From positions 452,388-516,387 of the forward strand of contig NZ_JABFAO010000002.1 of assembly GCF_017168235.1 (NCBI RefSeq): a DNA stretch of 64,000 nucleotides. The letters run 5' to 3'. This document shows, one piece after another, positions 1 to 8,103 of the stretch; the stretch's first letter is position 1, and each line of letters opens with the position of its first letter. Source of the stretch: Rhodococcus sp. KRD197. GTDB lineage: Bacteria > Actinomycetota > Actinomycetes > Mycobacteriales > Mycobacteriaceae. The position numbers and the translations under genes are program-made. Under the pieces are notes generated by a model that saw only the letters and a program-made list of their open reading frames with translations, made no database searches and was not told where the DNA came from.

Positions 1-778
1 CCAGCGCCGCGTGCTGCGCGACGGAGTTGACCGCGAACGCGATTCTCACCTTGCGGAGTGCGGTGATGACCGACGGATCGCCGACGGCATATCCCACTCG
101 CAGCCCGGCCAGTCCGTAGGCCTTGGAGAACGTCCGAAGAACTACCACGTTGCGACGACCGCGGGCCAGCTCGACGCCGTCGGTGTACTCGCCGCCGGCA
201 TCCTCGCGGGCGTACTCGAAGTACGCCTCGTCGAGGACGACGAGGACGCTCGCGGGTACGGCGTCGAGGAACTTCTCGAGGGCTGATCGTGCGACGACGG
301 TGCCGCTGGGGTTGTTGGGGTTGCACACGAAGACGACGCGGGTGCGTTCGGTGATCGCGCCGAGCATCGCGTCCAGATCGTGCGTGTGGTTCGTGTCGAG
401 GGGAACCTGGACGGGCAGCGCTCCGGCGACGTGGGTGATGATGGGGTAGGCCTCGAACGAGCGCCAGGCGAACACCACCTCGTCGCCGGGGTTGCACGTG
501 ATCTGCACGATCTCTTGGCAGAGGGCAACCGAGCCATTGCCGACGGTCACGTTCTCCCGTTCGACCTTCAGCATCGCAGCCAGCTCATCCACCAGGGCCG
601 TTGCCATGATGTCTGGATAGCGGTTGACGGTGGTGACGGCCTCGGCGATCTTGTCGCGGACGCTCGGCAGGGGCCCCTGTGTGGTCTCGTTGCTGGCCAG
701 CTTGATAGCGCCGGGAAAGTTGCGGCCCGGAACGTAGACGGGGATGGCATCGAGATCGGAGCGAATTCGGGCAGTCAC
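1..778 (-). CDS. pat: Histidinol-phosphate/aromatic aminotransferase (HisC2/Pat type), 3' end beyond window
   Basis: This is a PLP-dependent fold-type I aminotransferase. It begins at a GTG at 776-778 (protein start MTARIRSDLDAIPVYVPG) and runs off the left edge, so about 259 N-terminal residues are visible of an expected 350-360. Family marks are LASNET near the N-terminus, the substrate-loop region VCNPNNPSGTVV, VLDEAYFEY, and FSKAYGLAGLRVGYA, which carries the Schiff-base lysine. The start and overall pattern are very close to the mycobacterial HisC2/Pat proteins, which transaminate aromatic 2-oxo acids, rather than to the his-operon HisC. The gene is divergent from the hydrolase-like gene at 870, with about 90 bp between them. 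The exact substrate (phenylpyruvate or histidinol phosphate) cannot be decided from sequence alone. Confidence 0.88.
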   Translation of the reverse strand, partial: MTARIRSDLDAIPVYVPGRNFPGAIKLASNETTQGPLPSVRDKIAEAVTTVNRYPDIMATALVDELAAMLKVERENVTVGNGSVALCQEIVQITCNPGDEVVFAWRSFEAYPIITHVAGALPVQVPLDTNHTHDLDAMLGAITERTRVVFVCNPNNPSGTVVARSALEKFLDAVPASVLVVLDEAYFEYAREDAGGEYTDGVELARGRRNVVVLRTFSKAYGLAGLRVGYAVGDPSVITALRKVRIAFAVNSVAQHAAL

Positions 779-869
779 GGCTCACATTATGCGCCTGGCG
801 TGGTATCACGATTTGCGCGCGTCCGGCCGTATTGATGCGGTGGCCGCGCGGCAGCACTATTTTGGATTC

Positions 870-1688
870 ATGTCGGAAATCTTCACGGATGTGGCAGTGC
901 TCCGAATCGACGTGGACCCGGTTGCCGAGAACCCAGGTCTCGAGACGTCGGATGCGGGGAACGAGGTCGAGTCCTCGCCTGCCGCCGGGCAGAAGGTTCC
1001 GTTGACCGCCATCGAACCCGACAGTGCTGTGCGAGGCGGAATCGTGGTGCTCCACGAGTCCCGCGAAATCCCCGAGTCGCTTCTCGATCTGTTGCGCGCG
1101 CTCGCCCTCGAAGGATGGCTGGCGGTGGCGCCGGACCTCTTCCATCGGGAAGGATCCCGCAACAGTGACGATGGCAGCGACGACGACAGTGACGACGACA
1201 AGGTCGACGAAGTTTTCGGTGACAACCTCTTCGCCGACTTCGACGCCACCTTCGACTGGCTCACCGCCCGCGGGGTGTATCCCGATTCCGTCGGAGTCAT
1301 CGGATTCGACGACGCCGGCACCGCCGCCCTCATCGTCGCCACCAACCGACCCGTCGGAGCAGCCGTGAGCGTCGCGGCCGGCGGGATCCTCGAACCACTC
1401 AACTGCGACGCCGTCGCACTCACCGTGGCCGCGCCGTCGCTCAAGGCGCCGTGGCTGGGTCTGTTCGGTGAGGATGACCCCAAGGCCCCACCGGAGCACA
1501 TCGAGGCGCTCCGCGAGGCAGCCACACGGGCGTCCGTCGCCACCAACGTCGTGACCTACAGCGGCCGGCGCCATCAGGCGGACGCCGCGCCGTCCCTCGG
1601 AAGTGCCGAGGACCTCGATCCCGCACTCGCCGCACTCGACGAGGCGCAGCTGCGGATCTTCGACTGGTTCGACTCCTTCCTCAGGTGA
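870..1688 (+). CDS. Dienelactone-hydrolase-like alpha/beta protein lacking the usual nucleophile
   Basis: The protein has 272 residues from ATG 870 (MSEIFTDVAVLRIDV). An in-frame ATG at 744 would run back into the divergent aminotransferase, so it is not preferred. The layout is that of the dienelactone hydrolase family: GGIVVLHESREI near the start, an acidic loop rich in Asp and Ser in the middle, then VGVIGFDDAGTAAL where the nucleophile elbow should be, LFGEDDPKAPPEH for the acid, and GRRHQAD for the histidine. The elbow normally reads G-x-C-x-G, but here the central residue is Asp (GFDDAG). The classic Cys nucleophile is therefore absent, although Asp and His positions remain. It may be a non-catalytic or altered family member. 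Two tRNA genes follow on the same strand. Confidence 0.75.
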   Translation: MSEIFTDVAVLRIDVDPVAENPGLETSDAGNEVESSPAAGQKVPLTAIEPDSAVRGGIVVLHESREIPESLLDLLRALALEGWLAVAPDLFHREGSRNSDDGSDDDSDDDKVDEVFGDNLFADFDATFDWLTARGVYPDSVGVIGFDDAGTAALIVATNRPVGAAVSVAAGGILEPLNCDAVALTVAAPSLKAPWLGLFGEDDPKAPPEHIEALREAATRASVATNVVTYSGRRHQADAAPSLGSAEDLDPALAALDEAQLRIFDWFDSFLR

Positions 1689-1773
1689 ACGAGACATTGA
1701 CCAGGCGTTTTGCGTTGGTGGCTTTCCCATGTGTAATCTCTTTCCTCGGCGGTCCGAGAGGGCCGGCAGCCTA

Positions 1774-1863
1774 GGAGGCGTGCCAGAGCGGCCGAATGGG
1801 AGTCACTGCTAATGACTTGACCCTTCACCGGGTCCGGAGGTTCAAATCCTCTCGCCTCCGCCA
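1774..1863 (+). tRNA. tRNA-Ser (anticodon GCT)
   Basis: The acceptor stem GGAGGCG (1774-1780) pairs with CGCCTCC before the discriminator G, and the CCA end is encoded (1861-1863). The anticodon stem AGTCA/TGACT encloses the loop CTGCTAA, with anticodon GCT at 1808-1810. A long variable arm (TTGACCC...GGGTC) is present, as expected for a class II serine tRNA, and the T-arm reads GGTTCAAATCC. Confidence 0.96.
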
Positions 1864-1907
1864 CGGTCGGTAGAGTTTTACTGGCCAGCTAGATAACAAC
1901 TGAACAC

Positions 1908-1980
1908 GCGCCCGTAGCTCAACGGATAGAGCACCTGACTACGGATCAGGAGGTTAGGGGTTCGAATCCCTTCGGGCGCA
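1908..1980 (+). tRNA. tRNA-Arg (anticodon ACG)
   Basis: This is a 73-nt class I tRNA. Acceptor GCGCCCG (1908-1914) pairs with CGGGCGC (1973-1979), with discriminator A1980. The anticodon stem CCTGA/TCAGG holds the loop CTACGGA, with ACG at 1941-1943, which would be read as inosine-CG after editing. The T-arm is GGGGTTCGAATCCCT. CCA is not encoded. A tyrosine-integrase remnant lies about 360 bp downstream, so this gene is a plausible old attachment site. Confidence 0.96.
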
Positions 1981-1985
1981 CAGAA

Positions 1986-2027
1986 GAACATCCCCCCACC
2001 AGCAGAGATGCCGGTGGGGGGATGTTC
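1986..2027 (+). terminator. Strong hairpin after tRNA-Arg
   Basis: A perfect 15-bp inverted repeat, GAACATCCCCCCACC (1986-2000) and its complement (2013-2027), surrounds a 12-nt loop and starts 6 nt after the tRNA. Only a weak T-rich tail follows (TCGTTG). It most likely ends transcription of the tRNA pair. Confidence 0.8.
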
Positions 2028-2087
2028 TCGTTGTAGGGCAATGAGGCTCCCGACACGGAATCGACACGGGTTGGAATAAGAACAGCC

Positions 2088-2339
2088 ATGATCGCAGCAC
2101 AATCGAACGACCCAGTACGTACAACCGAGGGCGGGGAAGCGGGAGCCACGCGAAGCGAGGATGCCGGCGCAAACAACGTCGAGGTGTTTGCTTTGGCACC
2201 GGAGAAGAACGCAGACGGAACAAGGGGCCGCGTGTTCATGCGGTTCTCGCCATCGCATGCGCGCAACCTCGCGGCTCAGATCATCGAGAGCGCCCAGGCG
2301 CTAGACAACGAGCAGAATCCAGCGGCCGAGAAGCGCTAG
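2088..2339 (+). CDS. Small hypothetical protein in the tRNA-adjacent scar
   Basis: An 83-residue frame from ATG 2088. I do not recognise a family. The N-terminal half is rich in Gly, Glu and Ala and looks disordered. The second half (EVFALAPEKNADG, then RVFMRFSPSHARNLAAQIIES) could form a strand and a helix. The ribosome site is weak. It lies between the tRNA-Arg hairpin and the integrase remnant, and its stop overlaps the integrase stop on the other strand, so it may be cargo of the same decayed element. Such small proteins at tRNA junctions are common in actinobacterial genomic islands. Coding status is likely but not certain. Confidence 0.5.
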   Translation: MIAAQSNDPVRTTEGGEAGATRSEDAGANNVEVFALAPEKNADGTRGRVFMRFSPSHARNLAAQIIESAQALDNEQNPAAEKR

Positions 2340-2433
2340 CCTCCGAGCTGGTTCAGCACCTCGGTAAGGTCGGGGCCTCGGCCGCCCTCTCGATGTAGTG
2401 CCGTTTGGTCACGGCCGTACTGGAGTGTCCGAG
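2336..2433 (-). pseudogene. Tyrosine recombinase (phage-type integrase) C-terminal remnant, frameshifted
   Basis: Reading leftwards, the minus strand gives LGHSSTAVTKRHYIERAAEAP and then, after a one-base frame change, DLTEVLNQLGG and a stop at 2336-2338. This is the box II end of phage-type integrases, including the HxxY neighbourhood with the catalytic tyrosine in RHYIE. Immediately upstream of LGH there is an in-frame TAG (2434-2436), and none of the core domain remains. Only about 32 codons survive, and they are broken by a frameshift, so the gene is dead. Its place next to tRNA-Arg supports a former integrated element. Confidence 0.75.
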
Positions 2434-2710
2434 CTATACTGACGCGTCACCCTCATTGCTTTCGCGATCGACACGGCCTTCGCCGATAGTGGAGAGCATC
2501 GCCTACTTCGCTGTGCTCGAACTACTTACGAATATCCAGAAACAGCTGTTGGCAGAAGGGCGTTCCAACGGAGCGATCGCTACCGCGATGTTCCTCTCCA
2601 ATGGCACGGTCGAGAAGCACATCACCACTGTGTTCAACAAGCTCGGCCTCGAGACGTCACCCTCGAGTCATCGACGAGTTCTGGCAGTCCTTCGATATTT
2701 GTCCACGTGA
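2405..2710 (+). pseudogene. LuxR/NarL-type response regulator, C-terminal HTH fragment
   Basis: From about position 2545 the frame reads LLAEGRSNGAIATAMFLS, then NGTVEKHITTVFNKLGL and HRRVLAVLRYLST. This is the GerE/LuxR helix-turn-helix and tail typical of NarL-type response regulators. The receiver domain and the usual LTPREREVL start of the HTH are missing. The first 45 codons of the frame do not resemble the family and partly overlap the integrase remnant on the other strand. It is best read as a fragment left by an insertion or deletion. A short independent HTH protein is possible but less likely. Confidence 0.65.
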
Positions 2711-2810
2711 TCGAGTGACTCGCAACGTGAATCAGCTGCGACGGAGTAAGGCAAATGGTGCAGACAGTTCCCGCGTAGAGCCTCGGGGCGCGACATCACG
2801 CTGATGGCCC

Positions 2811-3737
2811 TCATTCTCGGCCGAGAATACAATCGGCAACGCTGCCGCCGGTTCTATTGGACGCGGGTGATGCCACGTGCTCGACGGCATGTGTTGCAGC
2901 AACGATCGCGTGGGACGGCATGTGTCGCTCGAGGTCGAATATCCCCAGTATTAGTTGCCCGGTCTCGTCGATGGGACTTGTGGCTGATGGTGTGGGGGCG
3001 GCGATACGCCCGGAGACGACTTCGTCGGGGAAGTTTGGGCGCCCGTCTGTGAGCCACGCGAGTACACGCCCGCTCGCGGCGTGCAGCACCGCCGTAGATG
3101 TTCCGGCGTAGGTCGCCGTTGCCTGAAGTGCGGCGCGTGGAAGCAGCTCTTCTTCTGTGGAGGCGGTCGTCTCCGGGAGGCGCAGGGAGACTCCGAGGAT
3201 GGCCGGTCCATCGAAGGTCGCCACGACGCGCATCGTGTAACGCTCGACGGTCCCGTCGGTGCGGATCCAGTCTCCGGCGAAGCGGTCACCGACCGTGGCA
3301 CCGTAAACGTCTGCGGCGGTGCGACGGATGTCGGACAGGCGAGCGCATCCGGAAAGCCAGTCGGTCATCGTGCCGGTCTCTGGGTCGTCGACGAACTCCG
3401 GCGAGATCGGGTCGGCGAGTTCCCAGGCGAACGCCCACACCGGGGGCTCGGGTGGCGGCGTCTCGGTGGCGTCGCCGATCCACATGAGTATCGCGTGTAC
3501 CTGTCGCGACGGCCCGAGGACGGGCTGTGCCAGCGCCAATCGCGGCCCGCCGACGTCGAGGAGCACCTGCGACTGCTTCAGGTTGTTGAGGACGGTGTCG
3601 AGTAGTTGTAGCACCGTCGTGTAGACCGAACCGCGGAACATATTGGAGACCGGTCGCCATTGCTTCGAGCGCGCACCGACCATGACCACTGCGGGCGTCG
3701 ATCCCGAGGTCTCGACCAGAAACCAGCCTTTGTCCAC
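2811..3737 (-). CDS. Rv3651-like family protein closing the afsA-type operon
   Basis: The chosen start is GTG 3735-3737 (protein VDKGWFLVETSGSTPAVV), giving 308 residues; a TTG at 3783-3785 is an alternative. The N-terminal pattern GWFLVETSGSTPAVV, then RPVSNMF and LGPSRQVHAILMWIGD, matches my memory of M. tuberculosis Rv3651, a protein with PAS/GAF-like sandwich domains and no known enzyme activity. A second domain follows, with GDWIRTDGTVERYTMRVVATF, and a C-terminal part with TGQLILGIFDLERH. No catalytic motif is evident and there is no signal peptide. It is the last gene of the operon that starts with the AfsA-type synthase, 53 bp after the FAD monooxygenase. A sensory or small-molecule-binding role would fit that context but is inference. 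Confidence 0.65.
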   Translation of the reverse strand: MDKGWFLVETSGSTPAVVMVGARSKQWRPVSNMFRGSVYTTVLQLLDTVLNNLKQSQVLLDVGGPRLALAQPVLGPSRQVHAILMWIGDATETPPPEPPVWAFAWELADPISPEFVDDPETGTMTDWLSGCARLSDIRRTAADVYGATVGDRFAGDWIRTDGTVERYTMRVVATFDGPAILGVSLRLPETTASTEEELLPRAALQATATYAGTSTAVLHAASGRVLAWLTDGRPNFPDEVVSGRIAAPTPSATSPIDETGQLILGIFDLERHMPSHAIVAATHAVEHVASPASNRTGGSVADCILGRE

Positions 3738-3790
3738 GACTCCCTCATCTCTGGCCGAGTCGACGAAATCGGCAACGGGCGGCAACGGTA

Positions 3791-5278
3791 TCAGTGACCC
3801 TGCATCCAGCGCAGGGCGAAATGGCCCTCCAAAACCTTGCGCATCTGTGCGACCTGCGAACTTTCTCCGGCCCATGCGACGTATCCGTCCGGTCGGACGA
3901 CGACGATCTCTGGGTACAACTTGGGCAATCCCTGGGCGACGACGGTGTCGGTGAACGGGATGGCTGCCGTCTCGGCGATGGCCGCACGTGCGTGCGCACT
4001 GACAAGTATCACGATTCGGCCGCGGGCGAGCAGCTCCGACACGGTCGTCCGTGTGCCGTCGACATCGATTTCGTGGTCGGGTAGGAACGACCCGTCGAGC
4101 TCGCTTTCCGATGGTCCGGGGATGTCGTGGCGCAGGGAGTGACCGTTGATCTTGTCGCCTAGCCAGTCGTGGGTGTCTTTGTTGCACAGCATCTGTGAGA
4201 CCATTCGACGCAGTGGGTCCTGGGCCGGATCTGGATTCATGATCGCCGACTGGACACGAGTGTTGTCGACGACCCACTGGCCAACAGGTTGACGTTCGGC
4301 GGAGTAGCTGTCGAGCAGGGTGTCGTCTGCGGCACCGGTCACCACGGCGGCGAGCTTCCATCCGAGGTTGACCGCGTCGGAGATTCCGGTGTTGAGGCCC
4401 TGCCCACCGAGCGGGTAGTGGATGTGGGCAGCATCGCCGACCAGGAACAGTCGACCGTCTCGGTAGTCGTGCACGATCCGGCTGAAGTCGCTGAACCTGT
4501 TGAGGTAGTGCGGCGACTCGAGCTCGACGTGTGACCCGACCACGCGGTCGATCGCGGCTCCGAACTCCTCCGGTGTAACCGGTGCATGCCGGTTGGCGGC
4601 GGGACCGTCGAACTCGAACACGATTATCCGGCTGTGTCCGTAGCGGTTCAGGTTGAGCAGCGTCCACCCGGCGTCGGTGTGGTTCCATCCTCCACGGAGA
4701 TGCTCGGGGTGCGGCAACTGCGCGAGGCCTAGGATCGCGCGCATTGTCGGTGCGTATTCGGTCGTTGTGAACCGGCCCGAGCGCAGCACCGCGCTGCGGC
4801 CGCCGTCGGCACCGACCACGTAGCGCGCAGCGTACCGTTGCTCGGCACCATCGGCGTCATACGCGATGACGACTGCGTGGTCGGCGGACTGTTCCACTGA
4901 GGTGACCGTGATGCCCCGGATAACCTGTGCACCATGTGTGGCAGCCTTCGCTGCGATCGCGCGTTCGAGTTCGGCCTGGGCGATGCCCATCATGACCGGC
5001 CCGTCGATGGTTCGCGATCGCAGCGTCAGCCACGGGTATCCCGCGAACTGGAACAGCTCCGAGGAGATGGTCGTGTGATCGTTGGTGCGGCGTGGGACGG
5101 CGACGACCTGTCTGCGCGCGAGGGTCGCGATGGCGCGCGCGTGATAGGTCCCCGCCTTGGGGTACTCGTTCACGGCATCGCGACTCTCCAGTACCACCGC
5201 CGAGATGTTGTGCAGCGCCAATTCGTTGGCGATCAGCATCCCCACCGGCCCACCGCCGACCACGATCACGTCATACAT
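3791..5278 (-). CDS. FAD-dependent aromatic/polyketide-type monooxygenase
   Basis: This is a 495-residue group A flavoprotein monooxygenase of the PheA/MhpA/RdmE type. It has the Rossmann motif VVGGGPVGMLIANELA at residues 6-21, the GADGGRS motif, and the FAD-ribityl motif FLVGDAAHIHYPLGGQGLNT. A C-terminal thioredoxin-like segment ends in EIVVVRPDGYVAWAG, common to family members that act on bulky phenols. The start ATG (5276-5278) abuts the P450 stop with no gap, so translation is probably coupled. In this operon it would add oxygen to the product of the AfsA/HAD steps or to a co-substrate. The substrate is not predictable. NADPH use is expected from the family. Confidence 0.82.
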   Translation of the reverse strand: MYDVIVVGGGPVGMLIANELALHNISAVVLESRDAVNEYPKAGTYHARAIATLARRQVVAVPRRTNDHTTISSELFQFAGYPWLTLRSRTIDGPVMMGIAQAELERAIAAKAATHGAQVIRGITVTSVEQSADHAVVIAYDADGAEQRYAARYVVGADGGRSAVLRSGRFTTTEYAPTMRAILGLAQLPHPEHLRGGWNHTDAGWTLLNLNRYGHSRIIVFEFDGPAANRHAPVTPEEFGAAIDRVVGSHVELESPHYLNRFSDFSRIVHDYRDGRLFLVGDAAHIHYPLGGQGLNTGISDAVNLGWKLAAVVTGAADDTLLDSYSAERQPVGQWVVDNTRVQSAIMNPDPAQDPLRRMVSQMLCNKDTHDWLGDKINGHSLRHDIPGPSESELDGSFLPDHEIDVDGTRTTVSELLARGRIVILVSAHARAAIAETAAIPFTDTVVAQGLPKLYPEIVVVRPDGYVAWAGESSQVAQMRKVLEGHFALRWMQGH

Positions 5279-6517
5279 CTACACAATTCCTCTCACACCG
5301 AGATCCACTGGCAGAACGGCAGGTCGCCGCAGTCCGGTTCCTAGATCCCATTCGACGTCCGACGGATCCACACGCAGAGCCAGGTCGGGGTAGCGCGTGA
5401 CGACCCGGGTGAGTATCGCGATCAACTCCGTCTGCGCCAGCGCCGACCCCATGCACCGATGCATGCCGTACCCGTATTGCAGATGCCGACCACGCGGGCG
5501 ATCCAGCCGGATTTCCAACGGTGCGTCGAACACCGCCGGATCGCGGTTGGCCGCGTTGATGTGTGGGTAGACGATCTCCCCGACCGGAAGCGGACCGGCC
5601 GTGGTGTTGAGAGGCCGGGTGAGTTCACGCGGGAACGACCCCGGCGTTCCAAGCGGCATGAGGCGCATGATCTCCTCCACCAGGTCCGGTACCAGGGAAG
5701 GATCGTCGACCACCTGCGAATACAGATCACGATGTGCCAGTGAGGCATACAGCGTTTTGCCGAGCATCGTCGCGACGTTGTTGTCCCCTCCGAGGACGAT
5801 CCCCATGACGGTCCCGCTGATGAGGGTGTCGACGACGGCGGCGAATTCCGGCTGCCGGGCCCGGCGCTTGTAGGTGGCGAGAAGTCCGGTGTCGTCGTGT
5901 TCGGAGTCGTCGGCGACGAGTTCCTGCACCCAGCCGTACAGCTCGACCCACGAGTCGACGATGAGAGGTATCTCGTCGCGACGAGCAAGCTGAATCCGTC
6001 GACCGAGCTCGTTCATCCATGGCGCATGGTCGAGGGAGATGCCCAGCAGGGTGCACACCATCTGCGCCGGCACCAGGCGGAAGACCTGCGCCATCACGTC
6101 GGGGTCGGCCACCGCGTCGAGTGTGTCCAAAGCAGCATCGGTAAGGGCGATGATGGTGGGTTCGAGTCCGGCGATGGCGCGGGCACCGAACTCGTGGGAC
6201 ACGAACTCTCTCACTACACCGTGCACCGGGGCGTCGAGATTGATGAGCACCTCGGGTGCCCAGTTGGTGGGCATGAACGACGGGCCGCCGTCGACATTGC
6301 ACAGCGTGCGGCTGGCGGTCCGGTCGAGCATCAACGTCTTGACGTCTTCGTAGGACGTCAGGCAGATCGCGCTGTGCCCACTGGGCAGCTCTATCCGTTG
6401 GTGCCCGTCGTCGCTGGCGAGTTCGCGGACATATGGTGCCGGGGTGTCGAGATTCGGGATGCCGGTGACCAGTGGGGTTGTCGATGTCCCGTCGGGGCTA
6501 TGGATGGTCTGGGTCAT
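5279..6517 (-). CDS. Cytochrome P450 with atypical I-helix
   Basis: A 412-residue soluble bacterial P450. Visible motifs are EEIMR (the ExxR helix), the PER-like segment LEIRLDRPRGRHLQYGYG, and the haem loop YGYGMHRCMGSALAQ with the axial Cys. The I-helix reads IVLGGDNNVATMLG, so the usual acid-Thr pair of (A/G)Gx(D/E)T is Asp-Asn, with no threonine at the oxygen-activating position. Such replacements occur in specialised P450s. The gene overlaps the MFS stop by 4 nt (ATGA), and the FAD monooxygenase follows at once. It therefore belongs to the AfsA-type operon and probably modifies the signal skeleton or a metabolite made with it. No ferredoxin gene lies in this operon. Confidence 0.88.
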   Translation of the reverse strand: MTQTIHSPDGTSTTPLVTGIPNLDTPAPYVRELASDDGHQRIELPSGHSAICLTSYEDVKTLMLDRTASRTLCNVDGGPSFMPTNWAPEVLINLDAPVHGVVREFVSHEFGARAIAGLEPTIIALTDAALDTLDAVADPDVMAQVFRLVPAQMVCTLLGISLDHAPWMNELGRRIQLARRDEIPLIVDSWVELYGWVQELVADDSEHDDTGLLATYKRRARQPEFAAVVDTLISGTVMGIVLGGDNNVATMLGKTLYASLAHRDLYSQVVDDPSLVPDLVEEIMRLMPLGTPGSFPRELTRPLNTTAGPLPVGEIVYPHINAANRDPAVFDAPLEIRLDRPRGRHLQYGYGMHRCMGSALAQTELIAILTRVVTRYPDLALRVDPSDVEWDLGTGLRRPAVLPVDLGVRGIV

Positions 6518-8103
6518 TGCTGGATCTCCTCGGGATCGAGAGCGGTATCGGCATCGAGGACCGGGGCGGCTGCGGTAGGTGTCGTCGGGGTATCGACGGG
6601 GCGCCGCAGCAGGAGTATGACGGCCACGGCGAGGACGAGACTCAGGGCGGCGAGCACCCAGAGCAACGGGGTGAATCCGTCGGCGAACGCGGCTCGCAGC
6701 AGACCGGTGTCCACGGAGCTGTCGATGCCTCCGATCTCACCGGTGAAGACCTTGTCCACGATGCTCTCCCGCTCACCGGGGCCCAGGGCGGCCGGCAGGC
6801 GGTCACGGACCTGGCCACCGACGCCCGAGGTCAGCGCGCTGGCAAACACCGCGACGACGACGGCCTCGCTACCGAGCCGCACCGTGGACACCAGACCTGA
6901 CACCATTCCCGACTTGTCGGCAGGTACCGATCCGATCGCCTGGCCGTCCACCAGCCCGACGCCCAACCCGAACCCCAGGCCGAGCAACAGGAACGGGACG
7001 ACGATGGTGCCGATGTTCTCCTCGGTACCGACCAGGGTGAGCGCGGCCGCACCGGCAACGAACAACAAGACGCTGCCACCGAGGATCACCCATACCGGTA
7101 CGCGACGGGTGTGCATGGCCCCGGCGATGAGCGGGCCGACGATGACCGGCACGGTCATGATCAGCATCACCAGTCCTACGGTCCCGGTGCCCAGCTGCCA
7201 TACCGTCGACAGGAACGTCGGGTAGTAGGTGAGCAGCGTGACGAAGCCGACTGCACCGGCGACGGGGACAGCGAGCAGACCGACGAGCCGGGATGATTGC
7301 AGCAACTTCAGGTCGAGCAACGGGTGAGCGGTGGTGAGTTCGATCCGGATGAACGTCGCGAACAGCACCACCCCGGCGATCAGGGTGCCGAGTGTCGCGG
7401 GCGAGCGCCAGCCCCACGAATCTGACTGCACGATAGCTGCAATCACCAGCGTGAGTGACGCGGCGAAGGCGACCGCACCGGGGTAGTCCAGTCGACCGGT
7501 GGACTGAGCAGGCTTGTCGTGCACGTTCGATGCGATGACCAGGGCTGTCGACACCGCGATGACGACGGCGTTGAACCAGAAGATGCCCGACCACCCCACC
7601 AGCGCGATGGCGGTCGAGGAGATCGTCGGCCCGAGACCGAGTCCCACTCCCGCGGCGGTGCCGAACAGCGCGAACGCCCGCGCCGCGGCAGCGCCGTCGA
7701 AGGTGATGGCCAACAGCGCTCCTGAGCAGGCGAAGATGATCGCGGCCCCGACGCCGGCGAGCGCTCGAGCGATGTCGAGCAGTAGCAACGACGGTGCGAC
7801 AGCGCTGAGGACCGCCGCCCCGGCGAACAGCGCGCCGCCCAGGACCAGGCCGCGGCGACGGCCGAGGTGATCGGCGATCGATCCGGCGACCAGGCTGAAC
7901 ACTGCGAAGGTGAGATTGAAGCCGTTGACGACCCACTGCAGCAGTGCCGGATTGGAGCCGAGATCGGCAGCGATGTGCGGCAGCGCCACACCGGTTCCGG
8001 ACACACCGGTGGGTACGACGACGACACCGAGCAGGATTGCCGCCAGGAGGAGGTTGGGTCTGGCGGTCGATGTGGCTGTTGAGGACGACGCGGGTGCGGT
8101 CAT
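6514..8103 (-). CDS. MFS drug/metabolite exporter, DHA2 (14-TM) type
   Basis: The start is ATG 8101-8103, giving about 529 residues with repeated hydrophobic segments that fit 14 membrane helices. The loop GSIADHLGRRRGLVLGG is the MFS motif A, and the motif C-like stretch GTAAGVGLGLGPTISS is typical of antiporters. The C-terminal tail is acidic and probably cytoplasmic. A long extension of the open frame to 8400 lies inside the HAD gene and is not used. The ATG overlaps the HAD stop by 4 nt, and its own stop overlaps the P450 start. Position within a biosynthetic operon suggests it exports the product. Confidence 0.85.
   Translation of the reverse strand: MTAPASSSTATSTARPNLLLAAILLGVVVVPTGVSGTGVALPHIAADLGSNPALLQWVVNGFNLTFAVFSLVAGSIADHLGRRRGLVLGGALFAGAAVLSAVAPSLLLLDIARALAGVGAAIIFACSGALLAITFDGAAAARAFALFGTAAGVGLGLGPTISSTAIALVGWSGIFWFNAVVIAVSTALVIASNVHDKPAQSTGRLDYPGAVAFAASLTLVIAAIVQSDSWGWRSPATLGTLIAGVVLFATFIRIELTTAHPLLDLKLLQSSRLVGLLAVPVAGAVGFVTLLTYYPTFLSTVWQLGTGTVGLVMLIMTVPVIVGPLIAGAMHTRRVPVWVILGGSVLLFVAGAAALTLVGTEENIGTIVVPFLLLGLGFGLGVGLVDGQAIGSVPADKSGMVSGLVSTVRLGSEAVVVAVFASALTSGVGGQVRDRLPAALGPGERESIVDKVFTGEIGGIDSSVDTGLLRAAFADGFTPLLWVLAALSLVLAVAVILLLRRPVDTPTTPTAAAPVLDADTALDPEEIQQ

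Noticed and set aside
585..1730. Long minus-strand open frame opposite the dienelactone-hydrolase-like gene
   Set aside because: It overlaps the aminotransferase and the hydrolase-like genes and has no recognisable domain; it is a GC-bias shadow.
3738..4688. Upstream extension of the Rv3651-like frame on the minus strand
   Set aside because: It overlaps the FAD monooxygenase gene in another frame and its translation is Arg/Pro-rich, as expected of a shadow frame in GC-rich DNA.
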